A stretch of 64,000 nucleotides of DNA from Nitrobacter vulgaris (GTDB taxonomy: Bacteria; Pseudomonadota; Alphaproteobacteria; Rhizobiales; Xanthobacteraceae). The notes beneath the pieces were generated by a model. The model did no database searches and was not told the DNA's origin. It saw nothing but the letters and a program-made list of their open reading frames with translations. Position numbers and translations under genes: made by a program. Below, one piece after another: positions 28,434 to 38,033 of the stretch (positions are counted from its first letter, which is position 1; the number at the start of each line of letters is the position of its first letter). The stretch is taken from assembly GCF_002028545.1 (NCBI RefSeq), contig NZ_MWPQ01000049.1:186001-250000 (forward strand), written 5' to 3'.

Positions 28434-28775
28434 CGGCAGGCGCTCCGCTATCGCGCGACCGGGCTGCGCCGATCGCCACAAGACCTTCTAAATCAACCAT
28501 ATTTTGCCCGTGTTGTGTAGGCTAACTCAAACCCGGACCTGAAGCAGATGGTACCATCGTATTGTAGGCAGGCTGTAGCATGCGAAGCCCGTTTGGAACC
28601 AAATCATACTCGAATCGTTCTAAGATCGGTGTTATCGTCCGATTCTGCGGCTCGTAATCATAGATTTAATGATCTGCGAGGCCACGGAGCCACAAGCACC
28701 CCTTCCCTTTCGGGGAGGCGGCCAATCCCCATCAGCTTCAGCCTGAAGCCCCCCACAAGGACTCAAGAGGTCTCC
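28434..28775. other. Intergenic region between glcD and the cytochrome c gene
   Basis: This 342-base divergent gap must hold promoters for glcDEF (leftward) and the cytochrome gene (rightward). A CCTTCCCTTTCGGGGAGG-type short stem near 28700-28722 is the only structure noticed. I see no gene, tRNA or clear operator. Confidence 0.5.
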
Positions 28776-29177
28776 ATGAAAACCTTCGCCATCTCCGCAC
28801 TGACTGTTCTCGGCATTACGCTTGCAAGCGTGGGCACCTCGTCCGCTGGAGACGTGGAAGCCGGAAAGGCAGCCTTCAACAAGTGCATGGCATGTCATGC
28901 CATTGGCGAAGGTGCAAAGAACAAGGTCGGTCCGGAACTCAACGGCCTGGACGGGCGCCATTCCGGCTCCGTTGAAGGCTATGCCTATTCGGATGCCAAC
29001 AAGAATTCTGGCATCACTTGGAATGAGGCGCAGTTCAAGGAGTACATCAAGGACCCGAAGGCCAAGGTTCCGGGCACCAAGATGACGTTTGCCGGCATCA
29101 AGAAGGAAAGCGAACTCGACAACCTCTGGGCCTACGTGTCGCAGTTCGACAAGGATGGCAAGGTCAAGGCGAAGTAA
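28776..29177 (+). CDS. Soluble class I cytochrome c (c2/c550-type)
   Basis: A 133-residue periplasmic electron carrier. A signal peptide (about 1-24, GTSSAG) is followed by the haem-binding CMACH (about 37-41) and a distal methionine in KVPGTKMTFAGIK. The short insertion pattern (SGITWNEAQFKEYIKDPK) matches mitochondrial-like cytochrome c2/c550 of Nitrobacter and Bradyrhizobium. The frame is open upstream to 28548, but the ATG at 28776, with AAGAGG before it, starts a typical signal peptide. Confidence 0.95.
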   Translation: MKTFAISALTVLGITLASVGTSSAGDVEAGKAAFNKCMACHAIGEGAKNKVGPELNGLDGRHSGSVEGYAYSDANKNSGITWNEAQFKEYIKDPKAKVPGTKMTFAGIKKESELDNLWAYVSQFDKDGKVKAK

Positions 29178-29195
29178 CGCAGACTTCAGTCCGCC

Positions 29196-29870
29196 TTACT
29201 CCCCTGCCGGCATTCTTGCCGGCAGGGCCGCCTGCACCACAAGACCCCGCGCGCGCGCATCCGTCACGCCAACCGCACGCAACGCCAGCAAAGTCGCGGT
29301 CTGCACCACATCACGCAGCGTCGCCTGATCATCGAAGTTATCCGGCGCGAGCGGCCCCACCAGGGCTTCATGCAGCGCGCCAAGCAGCGCGGTCGCCGCG
29401 AGCGACGTGTCCTGCTGCGGCAGATGTCCGGCACTCACCGCAGCTATGATGCGCGCTTCAATCTCGCCAGCGATTTCGCGGCGGCTAACCAACTGGGTCG
29501 CGGATACATCTACATCGACCGGTTCAGCCAGAATGCCCCAGGCGAGCTTCCTGTGTGAGACCATATGCACGGCGACGGTGGCGATGGCAGCCGCAAGCGC
29601 CGAGGATGGCCCCGGCGCGGCATCAGCGGCACCGCGTATTGCCGTCAGCTCATCCTGCGCTATCTCCACGATCAGTTCGGAAATCAGATCGGCCTTCGAC
29701 GGAAAGTAACGATAGACCGTCCCGGCGGCGACATCGGCACGCAGCGCGACCGGCGCGATCTGCACCGCCGCCATTCCCCCAGTGCTGGCTATATCCCGCG
29801 CGGCCGTCAGAATAGCGCGGCGGCGCGCCGCGAGACGCTTCATGACCTGCTGAGTCCGCCGATACACCAT
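29196..29870 (-). CDS. TetR/AcrR-family transcriptional regulator
   Basis: 224 residues. The N-terminal helix-turn-helix is clear: RRAILTAARDIASTGGMAAV, then VALRADVAAGTVYRYFPSKADLISELI (key part AAGTVYRYFPSKADLI, about 49-64). The C-terminal ligand domain is Ala-rich and divergent. No efflux or metabolic target is adjacent, so its regulon is unknown; a CTGAAC/ATTCAG dyad upstream may be its own operator. Its 3' end holds a hairpin shared with the convergent cytochrome gene. Confidence 0.88.
   Translation of the reverse strand: MVYRRTQQVMKRLAARRRAILTAARDIASTGGMAAVQIAPVALRADVAAGTVYRYFPSKADLISELIVEIAQDELTAIRGAADAAPGPSSALAAAIATVAVHMVSHRKLAWGILAEPVDVDVSATQLVSRREIAGEIEARIIAAVSAGHLPQQDTSLAATALLGALHEALVGPLAPDNFDDQATLRDVVQTATLLALRAVGVTDARARGLVVQAALPARMPAGE
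29202..29227. terminator. Hairpin shared by converging cytochrome c and tetR genes
   Basis: CCCTGCCGGCA (29202-29212) pairs perfectly with TGCCGGCAGGG (29217-29227) around a four-base loop. It lies 25 bases past the cytochrome stop and inside the last codons of the convergent tetR gene. No T-run follows, so it may act as a bidirectional stem rather than a classical terminator. Confidence 0.6.
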
Positions 29871-29964
29871 GCGGGTTCCAAGTCCCCTCGCCCCGCAATC
29901 AAGAGCGGCGCGAGATCAGCATCTTCAAACCGCTACGAAGTCCGCGAACATGCTCGCTGAAAAA

Positions 29965-29980
29965 CTGAACACCCATTCAG
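29965..29980. promoter_or_regulatory. Possible TetR-type operator
   Basis: CTGAACACCCATTCAG (on the minus strand CTGAATGGGTGTTCAG) is a near-perfect dyad about 95 bases upstream of the tetR start, in the position and size of TetR-family autoregulatory sites. The surrounding 343-base gap (29871-30213) shows no gene. Confidence 0.5.
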
Positions 29981-30213
29981 AAGGCAAGGCAAGCGGCTTT
30001 GTACGATAAGCCCTTCGGGAGCGCCGTGATCGCTTTGGGCTCTGTTCGGCGATACAGAGAGCGTGCTGGCTCTGCGGCGCGCCGCATCAATTGGCATCCG
30101 TACAGCCTCCCCTCAAAGCCTTTCACCTTCGCAGCCGGCCGACCTCAACGTCGCTGACGTGGCGACGATTGCACCGCAGCGAAGAGCATCAATCGGGTGG
30201 GTGTTCGAAGAAG

Positions 30214-30369
30214 TTAGAAATGCAGCATCTTGAACACGCCGAGGCCGGAAAGGCCGACGAAGATGAGATAGATGGCAACGAGCAGATTGAGAAAACGCGG
30301 CATCAGCAGGATCAAGACGCCCGCGACCAACGCCACGATAGGCTGGATATGCGCTGCCGTGATGACCAT
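30214..30369 (-). CDS. Small membrane protein, DUF3096 family
   Basis: 51 residues (MVITAAHIQPIVALVAGVLI...), nearly all hydrophobic with two helices broken by MPRFLN, ending SGLGVFKMLHF. This matches the DUF3096 family. The ATG at 30369 has GGTGGAGG upstream; the longer in-frame reading to 30513 adds a non-conserved basic leader. Function unknown. It is divergent from the DUF1236 gene. Confidence 0.78.
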   Translation of the reverse strand: MVITAAHIQPIVALVAGVLILLMPRFLNLLVAIYLIFVGLSGLGVFKMLHF

Positions 30370-30606
30370 TAAGAAACCTCCACCGATGCTGTTTGCGAAT
30401 CGCAGAAACTCTATCCGCCGCTGGCGCTTCTTGACAGCATGGTCTGAGATTCGGGCGAGTTTCACCTCACTTTCATCTTTTGCCGCGCCACAAGCCCGCC
30501 CCCGAAATGCCAAACTTGCGCGCGGAACGATCGCTGGCGAACTGAATTGGCATGACGTCGAACGGACGGCGTAAAAAAAGCGCGTCCGACCTCAATGGAG
30601 GCTACC

Positions 30607-30984
30607 ATGCGGAATACCGCTCTGGCTTTTGCCACGCTGATAACTGCGCTCGGCGCGGGATACAGCGCTCATGCGCAAAGCACCACGATCGGCGCGGCAC
30701 CCTCGACTGATGTGGTCGTCACCCAGCCGGTCGAAGTGAGCGCCGACGGGGGAATTACAATCGAGCAACGCCCGGCGTTTCGCGAATACGTCGTAACCGA
30801 GCGCGTGCCATCTTATACCGTTTCCCAACGCATCGCAGTCGGCACGGTCCTGGCCGAAGAAGGCGTGACCCTTTACGACGTACCGCAGCGTTTCGGCGCA
30901 ACGCCTTATCGCTACACCGTGGTGAATGGCGAAACCGTGCTGATCGAGCCGCGCACGCGGCGCATCATGCAGGTGATCGATTAA
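30607..30984 (+). CDS. DUF1236 domain-containing exported protein
   Basis: 125 residues from ATG 30607 (GGAGG at 30597-30601). A signal peptide (about 1-24, GYSAHAQ) precedes a short periplasmic domain ending TLYDVPQRFGATPYRYTVVNGETVLIEPRTRRIMQVID; the parts VPQRFGATPYRYTVV and VLIEPRTRRIMQVI are the DUF1236 hallmark. The role is unknown. A strong terminator follows. Confidence 0.85.
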   Translation: MRNTALAFATLITALGAGYSAHAQSTTIGAAPSTDVVVTQPVEVSADGGITIEQRPAFREYVVTERVPSYTVSQRIAVGTVLAEEGVTLYDVPQRFGATPYRYTVVNGETVLIEPRTRRIMQVID

Positions 30985-31061
30985 TCCGCTAAGCAGATAA
31001 CGAAAAGTGCGTCGCGCGGGTATCGGTCCGCGCGACAACGACGATGTCGAGGTCACGCGGT

Positions 31062-31100
31062 CGAAGGCCCGTCCGGTACCCTGGGACGGGCCTTCGGTTT
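31062..31100 (+). terminator. Intrinsic terminator after the DUF1236 gene
   Basis: CGAAGGCCCGTCC (31062-31074) pairs perfectly over 13 bases with GGACGGGCCTTCG (31084-31096), followed by GTTT. It sits between the DUF1236 gene and the convergent glyS, so it can serve both strands. Confidence 0.85.
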
Positions 31101-31124
31101 ATCGTGACGGCCGAATGCTGCGCG

Positions 31125-33353
31125 TCAATCCTGTATCTTCGAGAAATCCGCGACCGTGCGCGTGGCCGCGCGAATCTCGTTGAGCAGCTTGAGGCGGTTC
31201 TCACGGATCTTCGCGTCGTCGTCGTTGACCTTCACCTTCTCGAAGAAGGCATCGACCGCGGGCCGCAGTTTCGCCATCGCGGACATGGCGGCGGCAAAGT
31301 CTTCGTTCGCAACAGCAGCGCTCGCCTCACGTTTCACATCGTTGATGGCCGCGGCAAGCGCCTTCTCTTCGTCCAACTTGTAGAGCGAGGCATCCGGCGC
31401 GCCGTCGAAGCTGCGCTTGTCCTTCTTTTCCTCGATGGAAAGAATGTTCGACGCGCGTTTGGTGCCAGCGAGCAGGTTCTTGCCGTCGTCGGTGTCGAGA
31501 AACTTTCCGAGCGCCTCGACGCGGCGGACGACCATCAGAAGATCATCCTGTCCTTCCAGAGCAAACACCGCGTCAACCAGATCGTGCCGCGCACCCTGTT
31601 CGCGGAGTTGTACTTTCAGGCGGTCTGCAAAGAAGGAGAGGAGGTTTGGAATATCAGCTGCTGCTTTTGCTCGCAGACGCTCTTTCGCTCCTTCTTCATA
31701 GCCAGCCTCGTATGCCTCAGCAATCGGCTTTACGATGGAAATACGCTTCCCGGCCTCTTCTAACGCGGCAGCAAAATTCTGACGCTCCCTTAAAATTAGT
31801 CCATAAGACAGGAAGCCGTGGGCGCCGACAAATATCAGTTCGAGACCTAGCCGCAGATTGTTTTCCAACACTAATCTGATCACCCCCAGCGCCGCACGTC
31901 GCAACGCATAAGGATCCTTGCTTCCCGTTGGCTTCTCATCAATCGCCCAGAAACCGACCAGCGTGTCGATCTTGTCGGCCAGCGCCACAGCAACACTCAC
32001 GGGATCGCTCGGCACGCGATCGTTCGGACCCTGCGGCTTGTAGTGCTCCTCACACGCGGCGGCGACCGAAGCATCCTCGCCAGCGGCCTGCGCGTAGTAT
32101 TTCCCCATCAGGCCCTGCAGCTCGGGAAATTCGCCGACGACCTCGGTGAGCAAATCGGCCTTGCACAATCGCGCGGCGCGCTTCGCCTTCGCAACATCCG
32201 CACCGACCAGCGGCGCGATTTTAGAGGCAAGCCACTCGATGCGCGCGATGCGCTCCGCCTGCGTGCCGAGCTTTTCGTGAAACACAATCTGATCGAACTT
32301 CGGCAGCCGGTCTTCGAGTTTGGTTTTCAGATCGGTCTCGTAGAAGAACTTTGCATCCGCCAGCCGCGCACGGATCACGCGCTCGTTGCCGGCGACGATG
32401 GCCTTGCCGCCGTCCGATGCCTCGATGTTGGCGACGAGAATGAACTTGTTGGCGAGCTTTCCCGTTTTGGGATCGTTGACGACAAAGCACTTCTGGTTGT
32501 TGCGGATAGTGGCGCGGATCACTTCGCCCGGTATCGACAGAAATTCCTTATCGAACGAGCCCATCAGCACCACAGGCCATTCGACAAGGCCGGACACCTC
32601 ATCGAGCAACACCTGATCCTCGACCAGCTCATAGCCTTGCGCGAACGCCAGTTCTTTCGCGTCGGCGAGGATAATGTCCTTGCGGCGCTGCGGATCGAGC
32701 ACGACCTTCGCATCGTGCAGCTTCGCTTCGTAATCCTCGAAGCGGCGCACGCTGAATTCGTCCGGCGCCATGAATCTGTGACCGCGCGTGGTCTGTCCAG
32801 CTTCGATGCCGGCCACGTCGAACCGCACGATGTCGGGCTCTTCGGTCTCCATGCCGAAGGTCGCGATGATGGAATGCAGCGGCCGCACCCAGGTCAGCGC
32901 GCCGGGTTTCGCCGAACGCTCGCCCCAGCGCATCTGCTTCGGCCACGGGAAGGTGCGCACGATCACGGGCAGGAATTCCGCCAGCACATCGATCGCAGGC
33001 CGTCCCGGCTTTTCGATCAGCGCGACGTAGAAATCGCCCTTCTTCGGATCGCGCTGGATTTTGGCTTCCTCGAGCGATTTCAGCCCAGCGGCTTTCAGAA
33101 ATCCCTGCACGGCGGCGTCGGGCGCACCGACCTTCGGCCCCTTGCGCTCGTCCTTAAGATCGGGCTGGCGCGCCGGAATGCCGTGCACGGTGAGTGCGAG
33201 GCGACGCGGCGTGACGAAGGCTTTCGCGCCCTCATAGACGAGGCCCTCGGCCACGAGCTTGTCGGTGACCATCCTGCGCAGATCGTCCGCCGCCTTCGCC
33301 TGCATGCGCGCGGGAATTTCCTCGGAGAAAAGTTCGAGCAGAAGATCAGGCAT
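31125..33353 (-). CDS. glyS: Glycine-tRNA ligase beta subunit GlyS
   Basis: 742 residues, longer than the roughly 690-700 usual for the subunit. It starts [18 protein letters not shown], with [44 protein letters not shown] and the C-terminal anticodon-binding part ([19 protein letters not shown], about 570-590). The region between the catalytic part and that domain (about residues 498-565, nt 31660-31860) is expanded and unusually A/T-rich, containing [19 protein letters not shown]. glyS follows glyQ with 3 bases between them; together they form the alpha2beta2 enzyme. Confidence 0.96.
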   Translation of the reverse strand: MPDLLLELFSEEIPARMQAKAADDLRRMVTDKLVAEGLVYEGAKAFVTPRRLALTVHGIPARQPDLKDERKGPKVGAPDAAVQGFLKAAGLKSLEEAKIQRDPKKGDFYVALIEKPGRPAIDVLAEFLPVIVRTFPWPKQMRWGERSAKPGALTWVRPLHSIIATFGMETEEPDIVRFDVAGIEAGQTTRGHRFMAPDEFSVRRFEDYEAKLHDAKVVLDPQRRKDIILADAKELAFAQGYELVEDQVLLDEVSGLVEWPVVLMGSFDKEFLSIPGEVIRATIRNNQKCFVVNDPKTGKLANKFILVANIEASDGGKAIVAGNERVIRARLADAKFFYETDLKTKLEDRLPKFDQIVFHEKLGTQAERIARIEWLASKIAPLVGADVAKAKRAARLCKADLLTEVVGEFPELQGLMGKYYAQAAGEDASVAAACEEHYKPQGPNDRVPSDPVSVAVALADKIDTLVGFWAIDEKPTGSKDPYALRRAALGVIRLVLENNLRLGLELIFVGAHGFLSYGLILRERQNFAAALEEAGKRISIVKPIAEAYEAGYEEGAKERLRAKAAADIPNLLSFFADRLKVQLREQGARHDLVDAVFALEGQDDLLMVVRRVEALGKFLDTDDGKNLLAGTKRASNILSIEEKKDKRSFDGAPDASLYKLDEEKALAAAINDVKREASAAVANEDFAAAMSAMAKLRPAVDAFFEKVKVNDDDAKIRENRLKLLNEIRAATRTVADFSKIQD

Positions 33354-33356
33354 TGT

Positions 33357-34301
33357 TCAGACGCCGCCAGCTTCGGTATGCAGCCACGCCTCGCCGCAGG
33401 CTTTCGCCAGTTCGCGCACACGCAGGATATAGCTTTGCCGCTCGGTCACCGAGATCACGCCGCGCGCGTCGAGCAGGTTGAAGACGTGGCTCGCCTTGAT
33501 GCACTGGTCATAGGCGGGCAGCGCCATCAGATGCGCCTCGCGCTTGCCGGGCTGCTTTGGATCATCCCGCCAGCCCGCGTCGAGATATTTCTTGCAAGCC
33601 TCTTCCGCCATCGAGAATTGCTTGAACAACATCTCGGCATCGGAATGCTCGAAATTGTGCCGCGAATATTCCTGCTCGGCCTGAAGGAACACATCGCCGT
33701 AAGTGACTTTCTCCGCGCCCTCGCGGCCATTGAAATTGAGATCGTAGACGCGGTCGACGCCTTGCACGTACATCGCCAGCCGTTCAAGCCCGTAGGTGAG
33801 TTCGCCTGCCACCGGCGCGCATTCGACGCCGGCCACCTGCTGGAAATAGGTGAACTGACTGACTTCCATGCCGTCGCACCAGCACTCCCAACCGAGCCCC
33901 CACGCCCCCAGCGTCGGGCTTTCCCAGTCGTCCTCGACAAAGCGGATGTCGTGCAGCGCGCTGTCGACACCGATCGCGGCGAGCGATTTCAGGTAGAGGT
34001 CCTGGATGTCAGACGGCGACGGCTTGAGGATGACCTGAAACTGATAATAGTGCTGCAGGCGGTTGGGATTCTCGCCGTAGCGGCCGTCCTTGGGGCGGCG
34101 CGATGGCTGCACATAGGCCGCGTTCCAGCGCTTCGGACCCAGCGCGCGAAGCGTGGTCGCCGGATGAAAGGTGCCCGCCCCCACTTCCATGTCGTAGGGC
34201 TGCAGGATGACGCAACCGTGGTCCGCCCAATAGCGTTGCAAGGTCAGGATCAGGCCCTGGAACGAGCGTTCCGGGCGCATATGCGGAGGCAAGGAGTCCA
34301 T
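33357..34301 (-). CDS. glyQ: Glycine-tRNA ligase alpha subunit GlyQ
   Basis: A 314-residue catalytic subunit. Family blocks are [54 protein letters not shown] and [19 protein letters not shown], and the C-terminus carries [22 protein letters not shown] at 34301. It is the first gene of the glyQ-glyS operon. Confidence 0.97.
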   Translation of the reverse strand: MDSLPPHMRPERSFQGLILTLQRYWADHGCVILQPYDMEVGAGTFHPATTLRALGPKRWNAAYVQPSRRPKDGRYGENPNRLQHYYQFQVILKPSPSDIQDLYLKSLAAIGVDSALHDIRFVEDDWESPTLGAWGLGWECWCDGMEVSQFTYFQQVAGVECAPVAGELTYGLERLAMYVQGVDRVYDLNFNGREGAEKVTYGDVFLQAEQEYSRHNFEHSDAEMLFKQFSMAEEACKKYLDAGWRDDPKQPGKREAHLMALPAYDQCIKASHVFNLLDARGVISVTERQSYILRVRELAKACGEAWLHTEAGGV

Positions 34302-34458
34302 CGTCTTTTTGGGAATTCGCGAAATGGGTCGACGCGACGCGACCGTATCGGCGCGCGTTCCTCAAATCAAGGCGACGACGAGCACTTACCGCTGAGGGTT
34401 AACGGGATCCACCCGCGACCGGCACGAGTCCGGCGACCTCCAGGCGGGTCGCACAATC

Positions 34459-34644
34459 CTAATCAGGCCGATAGGCGCCAGTGTGATCGCGCCGCAGCGT
34501 CGGGATATCGCGGCGCACGGGCTCGGCCACGCGAGTCATCCGTGCTTCCTCGAGCTCCTGATTGATCCGCTTGGCGGTGTTGTAGAACCAGCGGACCACA
34601 ACTAGTCCACCCAGAGTAGCTGCAAGTGCAATCAGCGGCGGCAT
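34459..34644 (-). CDS. Small membrane-anchored protein of unknown function
   Basis: 61 residues starting MPPLIALAATLGGLVVVRW, an N-terminal membrane helix, followed by a basic/amphipathic soluble tail (NTAKRINQELEEARMTRVAE) ending RRDHTGAYRPD. GGAAGAGGA precedes the ATG. Similar short proteins occur beside the S49 peptidase in relatives (recalled, not checked). The longer reading to 34752 adds a poor leader. Confidence 0.6.
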   Translation of the reverse strand: MPPLIALAATLGGLVVVRWFYNTAKRINQELEEARMTRVAEPVRRDIPTLRRDHTGAYRPD

Positions 34645-34765
34645 CGGTCGATCCTCTTCCTTCGTTGTCGGCCCCCAATTGCCCATATTCTTGCGCAACC
34701 TGATCGTTCCCGCAATCGATGTTTTCAAATTGATGACACCGGAATTCGGCATGCCCTCCGGCGGC

Positions 34766-35644
34766 CTAAAATCCGAACCTGGCCCAGATTGCCCGGGTCT
34801 CGAGGGCGGAAATCAACCCGTCCGGCAGCCCCGCGATGCCATCAAACGAGGTCATCGTTCCAGCTCCCGCCTTGCGGCCAAACAGCCCCGATAGCAGACC
34901 GGTCGAAGGCGCTATCAGCGGCGTGCTGACCTTATCGCCGAACCGATCCCGCAGCGTCGAGCGGAGATCGCCGACCGCATCCGCAAGGCCGAGCGCGACC
35001 GATCGCTCGCCGGCCCAGTATTCTCCGGTGAACAAAAGGTCGTCCGTTCCCTTCAGCCGCTCCCCGCGGCTTGCCTTCACCAGTTCGATGAAGGTCGCGT
35101 GGATCTCGCGCTGGATCGCCTTCAGCCGCCCCACGTCGTCGGGGTTTTCCGGAAGAAAGGGATCGAGCGTCGCCTTGTGTTCGCCTGCCGTATACAGCCT
35201 TCGCTCGACCCCGATTTTCCTGATCAGTTCGGTGAAGCCGAAGCTGCTGCCGACCACACCGATCGAACCCAGGATCGAAGAGGGATCGCAAAAAATCTCG
35301 TCCCCCGCACAGGCGATCATGTAACCGCCCGAGGCGGCGACGTCCTCGACGAAGACCAGCACCGGAAGCTCTTTCTCCTGCGCGAGCTGCCGGATACGCA
35401 GGTAAATCTGGCGCGACTGAACCGGCGAACCGCCCGGCGAATTGACCACCAGCGCCACCGCTTTGGCGTTGTCCACCGCAAACGCCCGCTCCAGCGTTTT
35501 GGCGACGCCGGCGAGCGTCATGCCAGGCTTGAGCGGCGTGACCGCGCCGATCACGCCGGACAACCGCACCACCGGCACCACCGCCCCGCGCTGCCATCGC
35601 TTGGGAACCAGTTTTATCAGCGCTGCTTTTATCCGTCCGCTCAT
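34766..35644 (-). CDS. S49 family serine peptidase (SppA/SohB type)
   Basis: 292 residues with no long signal peptide; the N-terminus has a moderately hydrophobic AVVPVVRLSGVIGAVTPLK. The catalytic Ser is in DVAASGGYMIAC (Ser at about 105) and the general-base Lys in YTAGEHKATLDPF (Lys at about 157), the spacing used by single-domain SppA-type enzymes. Other blocks are VVNSPGGSPVQSRQIY and SILGSIGVVGSSFGF. These proteases degrade signal peptides or membrane protein fragments. Confidence 0.92.
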   Translation of the reverse strand: MSGRIKAALIKLVPKRWQRGAVVPVVRLSGVIGAVTPLKPGMTLAGVAKTLERAFAVDNAKAVALVVNSPGGSPVQSRQIYLRIRQLAQEKELPVLVFVEDVAASGGYMIACAGDEIFCDPSSILGSIGVVGSSFGFTELIRKIGVERRLYTAGEHKATLDPFLPENPDDVGRLKAIQREIHATFIELVKASRGERLKGTDDLLFTGEYWAGERSVALGLADAVGDLRSTLRDRFGDKVSTPLIAPSTGLLSGLFGRKAGAGTMTSFDGIAGLPDGLISALETRAIWARFGF

Positions 35645-35825
35645 GGCGTTTCCCTCGGCAATTCGTCATCATCCAATCGCCTGATTAAGATGAAGATAGC
35701 ATCTATCTACCCGAGGCACTCACCGGTAGCCTTCTTGCGACAATTCGCGTCAAGTCCGCGCGAGGCAGCCAGCGCTCCTCTGCAATGGACGGGCGGAGGG
35801 ACACCGCGCCTTCGGCACCGCCGTT

Positions 35826-36596
35826 TCACCGGAGCCCCGTGGGCGCAAGAGCCTGACCGCCTACGAGAACAACCTGAGCCTCTCTGGTGGGACGGCCCAT
35901 CTCATCGCTGAGCATCAAATCCGGGCAAAGTCTGAGCGGCGCCCGGCTCCCCTTGACCGCGCGAACCAGAACGCGGATCGCGGGCTTGCGGGGGTCCGGA
36001 TGCACGGGCCGGATCGCGATATCGCCGAAGCCGCGATCAAGCGCGCTAAGCACCTCGGCCAGACCGTCGCTGCGCCAGATCAGGCTGAGCACGCCCCCGG
36101 ATTTCAGCATACGCCGCGCGGCGTGAGTCCAGATGCCCAGACCCGACGGTTCCGCGACATGTGCCGCGCGACGACCCTGGTCCGGCGACGGCCGGTGCCG
36201 TACGGCATCGTTGAAGGGAGGATTCATCAATACCACATCGGCGGTGTCGGGACCAAGACCGACACGTGCGAACGTCTCCGCCTCTGCTGCGATATCGAGG
36301 ATGCAGACCCGCGCCGCGAGACTGTTGAGAACCGCGTTTCGGCGCGCCAGAACGGCAAGGGTTTCGTCGCGCTCAACCAGCACCAGATCGACGTTGTCGA
36401 TCCGCGTTGCCACCGCGAGCCCGGCAGCACCCACGCCCGCTCCGAAATCGACGATACGATCGCCGGGCCTGCCCGGCGTGGCGGCGGCGAGCAGCATGGC
36501 GTCGTGGCCGGCGCGATGGCCGGACGAAGGCTGATACAACCGCAGCCGTCCGCCGAGAAACGCATCCTCTCCGACGTCAGGTCGATTGTCGGTCAT
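35826..36596 (-). CDS. N6-adenine tRNA/nucleic-acid methyltransferase, TrmN6-like
   Basis: 256 residues from ATG 36596. The SAM motif is RIVDFGAGVGAAGLAVA (about 46-62) and the catalytic VVLMNPPFND (about 120-129), the NPPF signature of N6-adenine methyltransferases. The N-terminus LGGRLRLYQPSSGHRAGHDAMLL is typical of the tRNA1(Val) A37 family. The start overlaps the end of the DUF2007 gene by 20 bases, so the two are coupled. The RNA target is inferred. Confidence 0.85.
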   Translation of the reverse strand: MTDNRPDVGEDAFLGGRLRLYQPSSGHRAGHDAMLLAAATPGRPGDRIVDFGAGVGAAGLAVATRIDNVDLVLVERDETLAVLARRNAVLNSLAARVCILDIAAEAETFARVGLGPDTADVVLMNPPFNDAVRHRPSPDQGRRAAHVAEPSGLGIWTHAARRMLKSGGVLSLIWRSDGLAEVLSALDRGFGDIAIRPVHPDPRKPAIRVLVRAVKGSRAPLRLCPDLMLSDEMGRPTREAQVVLVGGQALAPTGLR

Positions 36597-36861
36597 CGGG
36601 GCGTAACTCGTGAGCAAGCCCGGCCTCGGTGAGAAGCTGTCGCGCCGCGCGATTGTCATCCTCATTCACCAGAATGCGGCGGGGCAGCACCCCGAGCGAC
36701 CCCTCGATCACGCTCATGTTCTGATCCAGCACCAGGTGAAAAATCCCGGCACCGTCCAGCAACGCGCCGATCGCCGACACCAACACCAGATCGTTGGTTC
36801 GAACCAATTCCCGCAACGTCACGTTCTCCGGCGTAACCAGCTTCACGCCCCTGTGGCCCAT
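36577..36861 (-). CDS. DUF2007 domain-containing protein (putative signal-transducing protein)
   Basis: 94 residues. The block LRELVRTNDLVLVSAIGALL, then FHLVLDQNMSVIEGSLGVLPRRILV, quoted by the core MSVIEGSLGVLPRRILV, matches DUF2007. The ATG at 36861 has GGAGG seven bases upstream; relatives usually begin nearer the GTG at 36822, so the extra 13 residues are uncertain. It overlaps the methyltransferase gene and diverges from the polyprenyl synthase gene. Confidence 0.8.
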   Translation of the reverse strand: MGHRGVKLVTPENVTLRELVRTNDLVLVSAIGALLDGAGIFHLVLDQNMSVIEGSLGVLPRRILVNEDDNRAARQLLTEAGLAHELRPDDRQST

Positions 36862-36967
36862 GTCAACACCTCCATGTCAACCACTACCTGCGCTTGCCGG
36901 GTCGACCGGCACTTTCTATGGTGCAGCGGTTGGAATGAGACGAATTTCGCAAACCGGAGATCCATGC

Positions 36968-37978
36968 TTGGCGGTCATCGTCCCCTTCGAAAGTCACTCG
37001 ACAGGCTCCATTGACCAACTCGTCGAACTCGTCGCCGCCGACATGGAGCGCGTCAACGCCACCATCCTGTCGCGGACCGGGTCCGAAGTCACGATGATCC
37101 CCGATGTCGCCACCCACCTGATCTCGTCTGGCGGCAAGCGGCTGCGCCCGATGCTGACGCTGGCGATGGCCAATCTCGCCGGTTATTCCGGTGAAGGTCA
37201 CGTCAAGCTCGCGGCTTCGGTGGAATTCATGCACACCGCGACACTGCTGCACGACGACGTGGTCGACGAAAGCGAGCTGCGCCGCGGCAAGCTCTCGGCC
37301 CGCATGGTGTGGGGCAACGAGGCCAGCGTTCTCGTCGGCGATTTCCTGCTTGGGCAGGCGTTCCGAATGATGGTCGAGGTCGGCTCGCTACGCGCGCTCG
37401 ACATCCTGTCTTCGGCGGCGGCCACCATCGCCGAGGGAGAAGTCATGCAGCTTGCGGCGGCGAAGAATACCGCCACAACGGAGGACGAATACCTCGCGGT
37501 CATCCGCGGCAAGACAGCCGAGCTATTCGCCGCCGCCTGCGAGGTCGGTCCGGTGCTCGGCGGCCGTCCAAAGGCTGAGGAAACGGCGGCTGCAAGCTTC
37601 GGCATGAACCTCGGGATCGCCTTCCAGCTTGTCGATGACGTGCTTGATTACGGAGGGAAGTCGGCGAAGCTCGGCAAGAATGTCGGCGATGATTTCCGCG
37701 AAGGCAAGATCACCTTGCCGGTCGTGCTGGCGTTCCGGCGCGGCAACGATGTCGAGCGCGAATTCTGGGTGCGGGCGCTCGAGGAAGGCAAGATCGGCGA
37801 CTCCGACCTCAATTACGCCATCGGGCTGATGACCAAGCATCGCGCGCTGGAGGATACCCTCAATCGCGCTCAGCACTACGGCGCGATGGCGGTCGATGCG
37901 CTAGCGCTGTTTCCGCCATCGCCGATGAAGAGCGCGCTGGAACAAGTCGTCGCGTTCTGCCTGGCACGGTCGCACTGA
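36968..37978 (+). CDS. ispB: Polyprenyl diphosphate synthase (octaprenyl-type)
   Basis: Extends FPP with isopentenyl units to make the ubiquinone side chain used by UbiA (also in this window). The 336-residue product is read from TTG (MAVIVPFESHS), supported by CGGAG upstream and by the family length. The two Asp-rich motifs are LLHDDVVDESELRRG (DDxxD at 96-100) and LVDDVLDYGG (about 222-231). The first motif's position and GGKRLRPMLTLA are standard for trans-prenyltransferases; chain length cannot be set by eye. Confidence 0.93.
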   Translation: MAVIVPFESHSTGSIDQLVELVAADMERVNATILSRTGSEVTMIPDVATHLISSGGKRLRPMLTLAMANLAGYSGEGHVKLAASVEFMHTATLLHDDVVDESELRRGKLSARMVWGNEASVLVGDFLLGQAFRMMVEVGSLRALDILSSAAATIAEGEVMQLAAAKNTATTEDEYLAVIRGKTAELFAAACEVGPVLGGRPKAEETAAASFGMNLGIAFQLVDDVLDYGGKSAKLGKNVGDDFREGKITLPVVLAFRRGNDVEREFWVRALEEGKIGDSDLNYAIGLMTKHRALEDTLNRAQHYGAMAVDALALFPPSPMKSALEQVVAFCLARSH

Positions 37979-38033
37979 CGATCCGGAGCGATGATGTCCG
38001 CCCGTGCCGCGGAATGAGAACCGTCAAGCTCCG

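Noticed and set aside
32043..34565. An 840-codon open frame on the plus strand opposite glyS and glyQ
   Set aside because: It is an antisense shadow of two well-conserved genes, has no family similarity and a composition typical of frames opposite high-GC coding sequence.
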